Below, one piece after another: positions 9,826 through 19,076 of a DNA stretch of 64,000 nucleotides. This DNA is from Rubinisphaera italica. GTDB taxonomy: Bacteria > Planctomycetota > Planctomycetia > Planctomycetales > Planctomycetaceae. The stretch spans positions 4,904,001 through 4,968,000 of the forward strand of contig NZ_SJPG01000001.1 of the NCBI RefSeq assembly GCF_007859715.1, in the 5' to 3' direction. The first letter of the stretch is position 1, and the number at the start of each line of letters is the position of its first letter. A model generated the notes under the pieces. The model was not told the DNA's origin and searched no databases. It worked only from the letters and a program-made list of their open reading frames with translations. The translations under genes and the position numbers were made by a program.

Positions 9826-10050
9826 TAAAGTTTGACCGATGTAACACTTGGAAATTCATTTCAAGTTAGCGATTTGAATCGGTCATTGAAAGCCGTGATC
9901 CACGGCAATCGTTCGCTTTCTCACGAGTGTTTGCCAGAAGTTCCGTTAAAATTCATTCCTCTACCGCGTTCCAAATGAAAACCGGAGAAATCCATCAATC
10001 TGCAGGAGCACTGGTTCAGACCGGATGAACGGTGAAAAACAATCAAACCC
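9826..10050. other. Intergenic stretch
   Basis: No supported gene between the methyltransferase start and the palindromic repeat that follows. Confidence 0.5.
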
Positions 10051-10135
10051 GGGTGGCGGGGGCGCTTTCTAAGAGAAGCTCCCGAATCTTTGAACGTCCG
10101 GGGGCTTCCGCTAAAACGGAGCGCCCCCGCCACCC
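10051..10135. repeat. 85-bp palindromic repeat, family A copy
   Basis: The outer arms are GGGTGGCGGGGGCGCT and its exact complement, with inner sub-palindromes including GGGGGCTTCCG. The copy at 16,699-16,783 is also exactly 85 bp and very similar. It has no coding capacity and resembles REP/MITE-type elements. Confidence 0.8.
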
Positions 10136-10154
10136 CGGACCGCGGTTTCAGCAA

Positions 10155-10187
10155 TAAAAAAACCCTGCCGCATACGACGGCAGGGTT
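10155..10187 (-). terminator. Rho-independent terminator (minus strand)
   Basis: A perfect 10-bp stem (AACCCTGCCG/CGGCAGGGTT, 7-nt loop) is followed on the minus strand by a run of T. It probably ends the transcript of the cysteine-rich peptide gene about 140 nt upstream. Confidence 0.8.
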
Positions 10188-10329
10188 ACAAAACATCACT
10201 CGATTCGTCTTCGCACGCAGGCGAAAAAGTACGTCATTGATTTTAATGGGCAGATTTCTGCAGGAGCGAGCTTTGTAAGCTGAGTCTCCAGATGCCCATG
10301 CGACGGCCCTCGGTCAAGCAAAATGCTTC

Positions 10330-10515
10330 TTAGTGGCAACCGCATCCGCGGCAGCTTCGGCAACTGCGGCAGCTGTTACAGCTGCGACATGAGCGACAGC
10401 TTCGGCAACTACGACATGAACTGCAGCAGCGGCCTTGTGGGGCTTGCTTGTCAGATCGCAATTTGCTGACTTCTTTGACCAGTTTCGTACCTGTTGTTTT
10501 TGTGAAAGTTTTCAT
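10330..10515 (-). CDS. Small cysteine-repeat protein
   Basis: A 61-residue protein. A basic N-terminal half (residues 1-28) is followed by 33 residues holding 12 cysteines, mostly as an S-C-R triplet repeat (SCRSCRSCRSC), ending RGCGCH. There is no signal peptide. The clean short N-terminus and the terminator downstream favour a real gene. The spacing suits metal or cluster binding, or a structural thiolate array. No modification enzymes are adjacent, so a peptide natural product is less likely. I do not recognise a family. Confidence 0.62.
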   Translation of the reverse strand: MKTFTKTTGTKLVKEVSKLRSDKQAPQGRCCSSCRSCRSCRSCRSCNSCRSCRSCRGCGCH

Positions 10516-11101
10516 CGTTCTCTCGCTTTCGTGGTGGACTAAAATAGTGAGTTTGTTTTGACATTCAGTGATGTCTCATACTCTTACAGCGAAAGAGGAA
10601 CGTGAACGGGGACAAAATCTTCCCTGGTTTTTTTGAAAATTTTTAAAATCCGGGCCAATTCCCTGAGAATCCGCTGTAATCCAATGGATTGAACTGGGGA
10701 TGGAAATGACTGGTCGGGCGAGCCGAGTCAGTTTTGACTTGGGTTTTATCAGGATACTTTTGGCAGTGCGGCTGGAGACTGAACATGGGATCTGAACAAA
10801 GGGTACCATTCAGCCAAATGCGATTTCTGGATGATTTTATCGAAGACACCCGATGGTCATCTCGTAATTCGTGTCAAGAACACACTGTTTTGCCTCAGAT
10901 CTCCTGCTCTTCTGGTAAATTTTACAAGTTGCTGGTCGGTTTGAGCGATTTTCAAATCCTCTCGACACGATTGTCGGAATTGCGTTATACCACCGGGTTG
11001 ACAGACTCCAATCTGTTTGATTTTTGTTATTTTCCTGCCTGTATGTGGCATTTGGTTGCCTGAGAATACAGGCCAACTGTTCCACGGTTCGCGGAACGAC
11101 T
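10516..11101. other. Long intergenic region upstream of a TPR lipoprotein
   Basis: About 590 nt with only short overlapping frames on both strands and no domain signal. It should contain the promoters of the Cys-rich gene and the TPR gene. Confidence 0.5.
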
Positions 11102-13042
11102 ATGAAATACACTCTCATTTTATTCAGTATCTGCTGCCTGCTCACAACAGGCTGCCAGTCCGGTTCGATGTCGTCTCGATGGGCCAATTTGTTTGGTCCC
11201 AAAGATTCCCAACATACGCTGGCTCAGTCGACCAATGCGCAGAGGGATTCCAAGTCTGCCTCCCCCTCCTCTCAACTGCTGGCCGGGGATGACTTTCGCA
11301 AAGGGGAAGCGGATCTTCAAAGTGGAAATCTGAAACAGGCCAGGAAGCACTTTATGGCTGTGGTTGTTGCAGAACCGGACAATGCAAAAGCTCATCATCG
11401 GCTAGCTTATATTGATGATAAAACAAAAGATTACGCATCGGCTGAAATTCACTATTTGACGGCGATGCGTCTGGAACCTGATAATCCTGATATTGTCTGC
11501 GATCTGGGCTATTCCTATATGCTCCAGAACCGTGAAAAGGATGGCCGAAGGTATCTCGAGAAGGCATTGCAGATTGATCCCCGTCATCAATCCAGTTTGC
11601 TCAATCTGGCAACATTAAAGGCCAGTGAGGGAGATTATCAGGGATCGCTGGCACTGTTTCGACAGGCAGGTTCCGAACAGGAAGCGCAGGCGAATATCGC
11701 ACGATTGTTCCCGGGAGGTCCTCCTGCGGGCGGGAACGATATTCAAATGGCGAGTAATGAAAATCGACAACCGCCAAGCGAAGCAACACTGGAACTGCAA
11801 CGAAAAATTGCACAGGCTCGCAATAATGAACGTGCAGAAGGTTTGCAGGCGTTTCAGGAATTGCCGGTTGCTCAAAATCCCAAGCGAATCCCACGACAAA
11901 AAGAAAATACGCCACCGGATTTTTCAAAGATGAATCCCCGGGAAATCCCCTCGGGATCAATAAACGATGCCTTCGCTCAAATTGATGAGGAATACGAACA
12001 CCAACGGCTGCGGAATCACGATTCTACAAATTCGAATCCTGCTCTGATCGATGATACGCGTCCTTTTGTGGTGGGGAATTCCGAAAATCGAGTGCCAGAC
12101 AACCGAGCCGTCGTCGCCCCGCATCCTTATATGGATTCAACGCCACCTGCACAGACTCCACCGCAGCAACCGATGAATGGACAAAATCAATACGCCAGCA
12201 ATTCGTCCTTGCCACCAATGAATCTGGAGACGCCGCGAAATCCCGTGCCACCGCAAAAACCAGCGGCTGCTCCGATCGATATGAGCGAATATGCAGTCGT
12301 CGGGATGACCGAGGAAACTTCTGCTCCTAAAATGGAATCTCCGTCACCGTTTCCGAATTCAGCCCCAACGCCATCGCAGACCGCATTTGCGGAACCCCCT
12401 GCGATGTCGCCCCCGTCGAGTCTGCCCTCTGGTGATTCTCAGGGAAACATTTATCAGTCCGCAACAATATCGAGAAACATCCCCAATTCGCCGGAGCAAA
12501 ATGCCATGCAACTGGCATTGCAGATGGGCATGAATGCTGGCCCCGGTCAGATGTTTCCGATGCCTTCCGGAAAAGCGTCGTCCCTGGGACCCGTTGCCAG
12601 CAAACCTGCTTATCAACCGGGACATCAGCGGCTGAATATCCAAACGACACCTGATCCGAATTCAGTACTGATGGATTTTGCCAATAATAACCCCAATGCT
12701 GTCACTCCTTCTTCGACTCCCGAAGTTCAATTGGGCAACTATCAACAGACACCTGCCGATGCAAGGATGGAAAAACCTTATCAGCAGGTCGGTGGTCAAA
12801 ATCCGAATGTGAATAACGATCCGCCAGCGACAGAAAACAACACCATTCCGAACTGGCCACACAATCACTTTGACGAACAATCTCAGACACCAGCACAAAC
12901 TCGGGGCAGCCAGTCCTCTCAGGAGGAGAGCCTGCCCTGGATGGATGCGCCTTCTCAAAAGCCAACTCCAGAACCCAGTAAACAACAGACTCTCGTGCAG
13001 CCTGAGCAGTGGCCATACTCACCGAGTACTCCAAACAGATAA
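11102..13042 (+). CDS. TPR-repeat lipoprotein with proline-rich tail
   Basis: A 646-residue protein. The start at this ATG gives a lipoprotein signal peptide MKYTLILFSICCLLTTGC, with the lipid-anchored Cys in LTTGC; an in-frame upstream start would bury it. Tandem tetratricopeptide repeats follow at about 60-200 (DDFRKGEADLQSGNLKQARK, AHHRLAYIDDKTKDYASAEI, VCDLGYSYMLQNREKDGRRY). Residues about 230-646 are low-complexity Pro/Gln/Asn/Ser-rich. It probably serves as an envelope-anchored protein-interaction scaffold; partners are unknown. Confidence 0.8.
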   Translation: MKYTLILFSICCLLTTGCQSGSMSSRWANLFGPKDSQHTLAQSTNAQRDSKSASPSSQLLAGDDFRKGEADLQSGNLKQARKHFMAVVVAEPDNAKAHHRLAYIDDKTKDYASAEIHYLTAMRLEPDNPDIVCDLGYSYMLQNREKDGRRYLEKALQIDPRHQSSLLNLATLKASEGDYQGSLALFRQAGSEQEAQANIARLFPGGPPAGGNDIQMASNENRQPPSEATLELQRKIAQARNNERAEGLQAFQELPVAQNPKRIPRQKENTPPDFSKMNPREIPSGSINDAFAQIDEEYEHQRLRNHDSTNSNPALIDDTRPFVVGNSENRVPDNRAVVAPHPYMDSTPPAQTPPQQPMNGQNQYASNSSLPPMNLETPRNPVPPQKPAAAPIDMSEYAVVGMTEETSAPKMESPSPFPNSAPTPSQTAFAEPPAMSPPSSLPSGDSQGNIYQSATISRNIPNSPEQNAMQLALQMGMNAGPGQMFPMPSGKASSLGPVASKPAYQPGHQRLNIQTTPDPNSVLMDFANNNPNAVTPSSTPEVQLGNYQQTPADARMEKPYQQVGGQNPNVNNDPPATENNTIPNWPHNHFDEQSQTPAQTRGSQSSQEESLPWMDAPSQKPTPEPSKQQTLVQPEQWPYSPSTPNR

Positions 13043-13091
13043 CGCTGCCGAATTCTTCATTGAGCAAAATGATTCTGTCAATGAATTTGTT

Positions 13092-13508
13092 TTAAGCGGA
13101 GCCAGATTGCAATCGGGAAATCAAATCGTTGAGGTCCTGTCGAAAAGTGGCGGGATCACTTTTGAGACGCACAGAACTGATCTGCACATCCTGAGCAGCC
13201 GCTAATTGCTCGGCTCGTTCCAGATTGCAATGCCGTTGCAATTGCTTCACCAGTGGCGAAAACAGATCGGACTTGGCCGCTTCTGTAATTTTCGGATGTT
13301 TCGAGAGAAGGTGCTGTGGAGAATTCCGTTTAACAATCTGACTGCACGCTTCAGCGGTCTCCAGTAGTCCTGCTCTGAGAGCGTAATGCACTGACAAAAC
13401 CAGAAAACGATCTCGTCCCGGCTGCTGTTTTTTTCGCTGAGCCGCTTCCGCGAGAACGAGATAAATCAATAAGGCTCGTTCATCAGCCGTGAGAGTTGAT
13501 TGGCTCAT
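13092..13508 (-). CDS. Hypothetical helical protein downstream of tadA
   Basis: A 138-residue, mostly helical, charged protein without signal peptide (ERALLIYLVLAEAAQRKK near the N-terminus). Its ATG directly abuts the tadA stop codon, so the two are probably translationally coupled. No family recognised. Confidence 0.65.
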   Translation of the reverse strand: MSQSTLTADERALLIYLVLAEAAQRKKQQPGRDRFLVLSVHYALRAGLLETAEACSQIVKRNSPQHLLSKHPKITEAAKSDLFSPLVKQLQRHCNLERAEQLAAAQDVQISSVRLKSDPATFRQDLNDLISRLQSGSA

Positions 13509-13997
13509 TTACTTCTTCCCCAGCTTTCGTTGTTGTCGGAAAAAATCCTGCAACAACTGTTTCGACTCTTCGGCCAGAACACCTCCCAAAACGGTCGACT
13601 GATGGTTGAGTCGTTCATCGGAAGTGAGCGAATATAAACTGTGGCAGGCCCCGGCTTTGGGATCGCTGGCACCGTAAATAATGGTCGGCACACGTGCCTG
13701 GATGAGCGCTCCGGCACACATGGGGCAAGGTTCGAGGCTGACATACATCACGCAACCTTCGAGCCGCCAGTCGCCTCGGGCTTCGGAAGCCTGAGTGATT
13801 GCGATCATTTCGGCATGAGCGGTCGGGTCTTTTAGCATTTCCTTTTGATTATGAGCCGAGGCGATTACGTGGCCTTCGTGGATAATAATCGCACCCACAG
13901 GAACTTCATTTTCCTCGAACGCCGCCCGAGCTTCATCGAGAGCGAGCCGCATAAAATGCTCGTGGATCTGCAGCGGATTCGGGGTTTCATCAAACAT
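13509..13997 (-). CDS. tadA: tRNA-specific adenosine-34 deaminase
   Basis: A 162-residue zinc deaminase converting A34 to inosine in tRNA-Arg(ACG). The zinc and catalytic residues are visible in TAHAEMIAI (His and proton-shuttling Glu) and [10 protein letters not shown] (two Cys). [16 protein letters not shown] is typical of TadA. It is slightly longer than E. coli TadA at the C-terminus. The next gene abuts it. Confidence 0.93.
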   Translation of the reverse strand: MFDETPNPLQIHEHFMRLALDEARAAFEENEVPVGAIIIHEGHVIASAHNQKEMLKDPTAHAEMIAITQASEARGDWRLEGCVMYVSLEPCPMCAGALIQARVPTIIYGASDPKAGACHSLYSLTSDERLNHQSTVLGGVLAEESKQLLQDFFRQQRKLGKK

Positions 13998-14236
13998 CAG
14001 TGACTCAATTCGGTGAATTGATGGCGAAATTTTCTAACTGGACTCGCCATTCGTTCCTACGGATAAATAAGTAATTTTCAGGCACAAATCGATTAACCAT
14101 TTGAAATTTGACCTCGGTAATGATTAATATTGACCGATATGTTCATTTGCCCGCCGGTTCGCTCAACTCTGAAGGCCTCTTTCAGAGTTGTCCTCAAAAC
14201 GAATCGACCTCCACCAAAGCTAATGGGAAATCAGCT

Positions 14237-15745
14237 ATGACTCAACTCTCTCGTCGCGGATTCGTAAAAACTTCGGCGGCTGCTGGCCTCGGGGTTTTTG
14301 CCGCTCCATATATTGCTCGTGCAAAATCACCAAACGATAAAATCGCAGTCGCGGTTGTCGGAGCAGGCGGTCGGGGCAGTTCACACGTCTCGGCTTATCT
14401 GGGCGATAGCCGCACCGAAATCCTGTATGTCGTCGATGCTGACGAGAAAAACGGCCAGTCCAAGTGCGACGCAATCGAGAAAAAACAGGGCTTCCGTCCG
14501 ACGTTCGTCCGCGATATGCGTGAAGCGTTTGATGATAATAGCGTCGATATCATGTCAACCGCCACTCCAAATCACTGGCATGCACTGGCTGGTATCTGGG
14601 CGATGCAGGCTGGAAAAGATGCCTATGTCGAAAAACCGGTTTGTCAGACCATTCAGGAAGGTCGATCGTTAATCACGGCTGCTCGCAAGTACGACAGAAT
14701 GTGTCAGGTGGGAACCCAGTGTCGTTCCAGCACGGCCATTAAGGAGGCCTTCGCCTTCATGAATGAAGGTGGAATTGGCGAAGTGAATTTCGCCCGAGGC
14801 TTGTGCTACAAACGTCGTAAATCAATCGGTGCTCTGGGCGATTACGGTTATCCAGACAGCTGTGACTTCAGCCTCTGGAGTGGTCCAGCCACTTATACGG
14901 ATCCCAAAGTCACCCGTCCAAGATTCCATTACGACTGGCACTGGCAGCGTCACTACGGTAACGGCGACCTGGGTAACCAGGGTCCTCACCAGACCGATGT
15001 TGCTCGCTGGGGACTGGGAATCGATACTCATCCGAAAGCGATCGTCAGTTACGGCGGACGTCTCGGATATCAAGCCGAACGCAAAGATCCGAATTACGTC
15101 GACGCCGGCGATACGCCGAACACGATCGTATCTCTTTACGATTACGGCGATAAGTCCATCACTTTCGAAACTCGTGGTTTGAGTGTCAACGATTCCGCTG
15201 ACGAAGAGTTGAACAAACTCTTCCAAAGCACTTCCGGAAACAAAATCGGCGTCGTGTTCTACGGCAGCGATGGCTATCTGGTCCAATTGACCTACGGTCA
15301 CTGCATCGCTTACGACAAAGACATGCAGCAGATCAAGGAGTTCAAAGGTGGTGAAAATCACTTCGGCAACTTCATTGATGCCTGCGTGAGCCGAAATATG
15401 AAAGACCTGAACGCCGATGTTCGCGAAGGACATCTTTCAGCCGGGATGAGTCACCTGGGAAATATCTCCTACTATGTTGGAGAAGAAAACAAAGTTTCTG
15501 TCGACTCATTGAAATCGGAAATGGGACGCGCGAAGGGTCTCGACAATAATGTGGAAACTGTCGAGCGAACCGTCAAACATCTGCAGGACAACGGCGTCGA
15601 TCTCGAGAAGTACCCATTGGCATTGGGTCCATACCTCGAATTCGATCCTGAAAAAGAAGTCTTCACGAATTCAGAAGCAGCCAACGAGCTTCTGGGACGC
15701 GAATACCGTCCCGAATTCGTCTGCCCAACCAGCGAAAACGTGTAA
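14237..15745 (+). CDS. Gfo/Idh/MocA oxidoreductase with TAT signal
   Basis: A 502-residue exported NAD(P)-dependent oxidoreductase. The chosen ATG gives the twin-arginine leader MTQLSRRGFVKTSAAAGLG; an in-frame start 129 nt earlier would only prepend unrelated residues. The Rossmann motif VAVVGAGGRG sits near residue 36. The catalytic-lysine motif YVEKPV and the GPHQTDVARW histidine region follow. This is one of the many planctomycete paralogues thought to act on sugars, perhaps linked to polysaccharide breakdown. The substrate cannot be told. A strong terminator follows. Confidence 0.9.
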   Translation: MTQLSRRGFVKTSAAAGLGVFAAPYIARAKSPNDKIAVAVVGAGGRGSSHVSAYLGDSRTEILYVVDADEKNGQSKCDAIEKKQGFRPTFVRDMREAFDDNSVDIMSTATPNHWHALAGIWAMQAGKDAYVEKPVCQTIQEGRSLITAARKYDRMCQVGTQCRSSTAIKEAFAFMNEGGIGEVNFARGLCYKRRKSIGALGDYGYPDSCDFSLWSGPATYTDPKVTRPRFHYDWHWQRHYGNGDLGNQGPHQTDVARWGLGIDTHPKAIVSYGGRLGYQAERKDPNYVDAGDTPNTIVSLYDYGDKSITFETRGLSVNDSADEELNKLFQSTSGNKIGVVFYGSDGYLVQLTYGHCIAYDKDMQQIKEFKGGENHFGNFIDACVSRNMKDLNADVREGHLSAGMSHLGNISYYVGEENKVSVDSLKSEMGRAKGLDNNVETVERTVKHLQDNGVDLEKYPLALGPYLEFDPEKEVFTNSEAANELLGREYRPEFVCPTSENV

Positions 15746-15774
15746 TTGTTTTCGCTGAATCCTGTTCGACATCA

Positions 15775-15816
15775 CAAAGCCTGCAGAGTACTATCTGCAG
15801 GCTTTGTCTGTTTGTT
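15775..15816 (+). terminator. Rho-independent terminator after the Gfo/Idh/MocA gene
   Basis: A perfect 13-bp stem (CAAAGCCTGCAGA and complement, 6-nt loop GTACTA) is followed by TCTGTTTGTT. Confidence 0.85.
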
Positions 15817-15845
15817 GAGAACTTTCGTTAAAAATATTGTGGACT

Positions 15846-15917
15846 TACAAGCATGAAGCGCAAGCGAGTGTGTCCACAATTACGATTTTACACACTCGCT
15901 TGCGCTTCGTGCTTGTA
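15846..15917. repeat. 72-bp palindromic repeat, family B
   Basis: Two 27-nt arms, complementary except for one position (TACAAGCATGAAGCGCAAGC... and its complement), enclose an 18-nt AT-rich loop. Partial copies lie at 17,524-17,549 and near 51-70. It occupies the space upstream of queE, and an in-frame ATG inside it is not the queE start. Confidence 0.8.
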
Positions 15918-15999
15918 TTTTCCCGTTGTTTTCAGGGAACGCCGTCCCCTCGTTGACGCTTCGGGTTATGATGTTTCATTGAGTTTGTGTTGGATTGAT

Positions 16000-16680
16000 G
16001 TGTTAATTTCAGAAATATTTGCCTCCATTCAGGGGGAAGGTCAGTTTACGGGGACGCCGAGTGTTTTCATTCGGGCGTCGGGTTGCAACCTGCGCTGTCA
16101 TTTCTGTGATACTCCTTATGCGTCGTGGAACCCGGAAGGGGTTGAGATGTCGGTGGCGGAAGTGGTCAAAGCGGCTTCCGAGTGGTGGCATCCGCATGTG
16201 GTGATTACAGGAGGGGAGCCGATGATCTTCAAGCAGATGCCCGAGCTCACGACTGCCCTCAAGCGGAACGATCGCACCATCACCATTGAAACAGCGGGCA
16301 CCGCTCTAATGGATGTCGAGGCCGATTTGATGTCGATCAGTCCCAAACGGAGCAACTCGACTCCCGATGCCAGCACAGGCTGGAAAGAACGGCACAATGA
16401 ACGTCGGCATCGGCCTGATGTGATTCGCAGCCTGCTCGAATCGTACGAATGTCAGTTCAAATTCGTGATTGACCGAGCAGAGGATATTGACGACGTGCTC
16501 GAATATCTTTCCGAGTTTCCGGAAATCGATCACGAAAAAGTCTGGCTGATGCCACAGGCGATTGAAGCGAATGTGTTGAACGAAAAACTGCACTGGCTGC
16601 AACCATTGGCGATGGATCACGGGTTCCATCTCTCGTCACGACTCCAGATTCAACAATTCGGCAATCGGCGGGGGACATGA
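16000..16680 (+). CDS. queE: 7-carboxy-7-deazaguanine synthase
   Basis: A 226-residue radical-SAM enzyme that makes CDG for queuosine/preQ0 biosynthesis. The [4Fe-4S]/SAM motif is CNLRCHFC (CX3CX2C), with SIQGEG upstream and VVITGGEP downstream. The GTG at 16000 gives the usual short leader ending in [12 protein letters not shown]; in-frame TTGs at 15979 and 15985 are alternatives. A longer frame from 15853 runs through the family B palindrome and is not believed. Its stop overlaps the ATG of the next gene. No other queuosine genes are nearby. Confidence 0.88.
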   Translation: MLISEIFASIQGEGQFTGTPSVFIRASGCNLRCHFCDTPYASWNPEGVEMSVAEVVKAASEWWHPHVVITGGEPMIFKQMPELTTALKRNDRTITIETAGTALMDVEADLMSISPKRSNSTPDASTGWKERHNERRHRPDVIRSLLESYECQFKFVIDRAEDIDDVLEYLSEFPEIDHEKVWLMPQAIEANVLNEKLHWLQPLAMDHGFHLSSRLQIQQFGNRRGT

Positions 16681-17522
16681 TGAAAAATTATTGGACATGG
16701 GTGGCGGGGGCGCTCTCGAAGAGAAGCCCCCGAAGCGTCGATCACTCGGGGGCTTCCGCTCAAGCGGAGCGCCCCCGCCACCCGGCATTCATTTTATTGA
16801 GTTTGACTCTGTTGATTCTTCTCGGCTGTCAAAATACAGAAGAGGAAGGTCTAGAAAATACGGAACCATCAAACACTTCTGCACAGCTCAGTACCGAATC
16901 TGCATTTGCAGAGCAGTTGCAGGCAATCACAGATGGAACCTCTGGCTCGATTGTCGTCACAAAAGAGCTGGTCACCAGCGAACAGTTTCAACAGTTGCAG
17001 CCTCATGCAGAACGAATTGAAAAGATCGAAATCATTCGCGCAGAACTCGATCAATCAGACTTCGATTTACTGGCGACATTCAGCAATTTGAACTGGTTAC
17101 GTCTTGATCTCCCAATTGACGACACCGCCTTATCTTCAATCGCCCAATGCCAATCATTGAGAATCTTAAATCTGCCTCAGGGGCAATTTACTGATCAACC
17201 ACTTGAAGCGATTTCTAAACTGAAACGTCTGGAATTATTCCGATTTCACAGTCCGAATGTGACCGACGCGGGAATGAAGCAGATTGCCAATCTGCCGAAA
17301 CTGAAATATCTGCATCTGCTCGAAGTGCCGATCACGGATGCGGGATTGATTCCCTTTCATGATCGTCACGATCTGCAGTCGTTTTATCTGGATGGCTCAA
17401 AAGTGACTGATGATGGTTTACGCGCCTTATTGAAAGCGAATCCAGAATTGCATCTGCATCGCGATCAATTGCATTTACCGGAAGATCCATTGGGCAAAGA
17501 CCATGAAAGTATAGAGCCCTGA
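16677..17522 (+). CDS. Leucine-rich-repeat lipoprotein with a repeat element in its signal peptide
   Basis: A 281-residue frame overlapping the queE stop. Residues about 8-36 are encoded by an 85-bp family A palindrome. Just after it comes a hydrophobic stretch with a lipobox ([13 protein letters not shown], Cys51). Removing the insert would leave a normal leader MMKNYWT...[14 protein letters not shown]. Residues 120-260 hold irregular LRR units of about 23 residues ([36 protein letters not shown]). Either the protein keeps an aberrant long leader or translation restarts at one of the TTG codons near 16,795. An outer-membrane or periplasmic interaction role is inferred. Confidence 0.7.
   Translation: MMKNYWTWVAGALSKRSPRSVDHSGASAQAERPRHPAFILLSLTLLILLGCQNTEEEGLENTEPSNTSAQLSTESAFAEQLQAITDGTSGSIVVTKELVTSEQFQQLQPHAERIEKIEIIRAELDQSDFDLLATFSNLNWLRLDLPIDDTALSSIAQCQSLRILNLPQGQFTDQPLEAISKLKRLELFRFHSPNVTDAGMKQIANLPKLKYLHLLEVPITDAGLIPFHDRHDLQSFYLDGSKVTDDGLRALLKANPELHLHRDQLHLPEDPLGKDHESIEP
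16699..16783. repeat. 85-bp palindromic repeat, family A copy inside a coding frame
   Basis: Same length and same arms (GGGTGGCGGGGGCGCT and complement) as the copy at 10,051-10,135. It lies within the 5' end of the LRR lipoprotein gene without breaking its frame. Confidence 0.85.
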
Positions 17523-18014
17523 AACAAGCATGAATCGCAAGCGAGTGAGTGCATGAATTTCAGGAACTCGAACTGGGGGACACACACTGAGCATCTGCAA
17601 GGGCGGGGTTGCTGCAATCACCACGTCTGAACGGATATTGCGAAAGTGAAACCGGGGATCGAAGTATTATCCTTTGAAATTACAAATGAGATCAGAGTTG
17701 GTATTGTCCAAGTCTATTATTTTGGGGTGAAGAACACATTTGTTGTACCGAACGGCCAACGTGGGTTGAAACGCCTTTATCGCATGCCTGAAGGATACAG
17801 GCAAAAGGAAAATCTTGGATTCAGAGTGAGGACTGAGAAATCCTGACTTGATCTCTTTGTGATACTGTGTTTTATTCAAACATTCCAATAGTGTATGATG
17901 AGTTTCTGGAGTTCGCTGCGTTCAGCGATTACAAATGCAGATGTTTCCAGGAATCACTGTCGCAGTAACCTTCAGTGATTCGACTCAGCAATTATTCTGG
18001 ATCAGAAAGCGTAT
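17523..18014. other. Intergenic region with partial family B repeat
   Basis: Begins with a half copy of the ACAAGCATGAA...CGCAAGCGAGTG repeat (17,524-17,549). Short frames occur on both strands (17,646-17,846 and its antisense) but show no domain, ribosome-binding site or codon bias. Confidence 0.5.
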
Positions 18015-18191
18015 ATGGCACTCAATAAAAAGCAGAAAAAACAGATCGACGTTCTCCGGCAGAAAATTCAGAAGCAGCGTCAACTTTTATCAGCCGCAAA
18101 ACAGCAAACCGATGACCCAGCTGAGGTCGAGCAACTTCAAAAAGAAATTGCAGACCATGAAGCGACTATCGAAAAGATCAAATCCGAGTAA
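18015..18191 (+). CDS. Small coiled-coil protein (58 residues)
   Basis: Begins MALNKKQKKQIDVLRQKIQ and continues as one charged heptad-rich helix to IEKIKSE. Length, composition and tight linkage (18 nt) to the next gene suggest a real small protein co-transcribed with the DUF367-like gene. Function unknown. Confidence 0.7.
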   Translation: MALNKKQKKQIDVLRQKIQKQRQLLSAAKQQTDDPAEVEQLQKEIADHEATIEKIKSE

Positions 18192-18209
18192 TCCATTTCA
18201 CGAATCCTT

Positions 18210-18674
18210 ATGAGCCTTCCCAGTCATCCGACAATCATTGTCGTCCACTACAAAGAGCGACGCAGCAAGTGCACTGTCGAACCACTCCGTCATCAGCCGG
18301 GATTCGAGTTCTGGAAATTTCCGCTCAAAGAACCGCAGGCACTTCCCAACTACATTCGGCTCGGCATCGATGGCCCACCTCTTTCTCGCGAAGACCGGAA
18401 GCACGGTTTGCTCGTCCTTGATGCGACCTGGAAACTCGCTTCCAAAATGGAAGCGGAATTTGAAGACGTTCCCATTCGCTCTCTGCCAGTTTGCCAGACG
18501 GCCTATCCCAGAAATTCAAAACTCTTTGAAGATCCGTCTGCTGGATTGGCGACCATCGAAGCAATTTACGTGGCTTACAAAATCCTCGGCTATTCCCTGG
18601 ATGGCTTGCTCGATGAATATCGCTGGCAGGATGAATTCCTTCGCATTAATGAAGACGTACTGAATGCGATTTGA
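18210..18674 (+). CDS. DUF367/Tsr3-DTW superfamily protein
   Basis: A 154-residue protein with [28 protein letters not shown] and [17 protein letters not shown]. These match the conserved core of the Tsr3 (DUF367) / DTW superfamily, whose characterised members transfer an aminocarboxypropyl group from SAM to RNA. The DTW triplet itself is absent, so it is nearer Tsr3. The target in a bacterium is unknown; rRNA or tRNA is plausible by family. The upstream 58-residue coiled-coil protein may be a partner. Confidence 0.72.
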   Translation: MSLPSHPTIIVVHYKERRSKCTVEPLRHQPGFEFWKFPLKEPQALPNYIRLGIDGPPLSREDRKHGLLVLDATWKLASKMEAEFEDVPIRSLPVCQTAYPRNSKLFEDPSAGLATIEAIYVAYKILGYSLDGLLDEYRWQDEFLRINEDVLNAI

Positions 18675-19076
18675 AGCTCTCCCCTGAGAGGCAAAGGATC
18701 TTTCCTTCTCCTTAGGGAGCGGTGGTCGTGTGCAATTCCCACGCCCATCACTTCTTCGTTCTGGGACGTGCCACCCAGGAAGTCATTGACACAATGCGTA
18801 TCACTCTGGTACCAAATTTGGGTTCTGTCCTGGAGATCGGACATGGTCTGTCGTACGAGTGTCTAATAGTTGTGGACCGTGATATCGCTATCGCCTATAG
18901 GTCTTCGATGGTGAGGGAGGATAATAACGACCGTTCCCCGAATCGGCACGACTGCTAAATTCGGAAAATATCCCCTCTTGCATTTGAATGAGACAATGCT
19001 TTACTAAAGAAAGTACACTTCCTCTGTTTGCCGATGACTATACTGAGTCTTGTAATTAGATCTCCTGTATCTGGCC
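18675..19076. other. Intergenic, no gene recognised
   Basis: Only short frames without ribosome-binding sites. No strong hairpin or repeat copy noticed. Confidence 0.45.

Noticed and set aside
10330..10515. Cys-rich frame as a ribosomal peptide natural product precursor
   Set aside because: No modification, protease or export genes nearby; metal binding is the simpler reading.
14822..15433. 203-codon minus-strand frame inside the Gfo/Idh/MocA gene
   Set aside because: Antisense shadow of a well-supported gene.
15853..15999. N-terminal extension of QueE from ATG 15,853
   Set aside because: The sequence is the family B palindrome; QueE proteins start just before ISEIF.
17646..17888. Overlapping 66- and 73-codon frames on opposite strands
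   Set aside because: No ribosome-binding site, domain or neighbour support for either.
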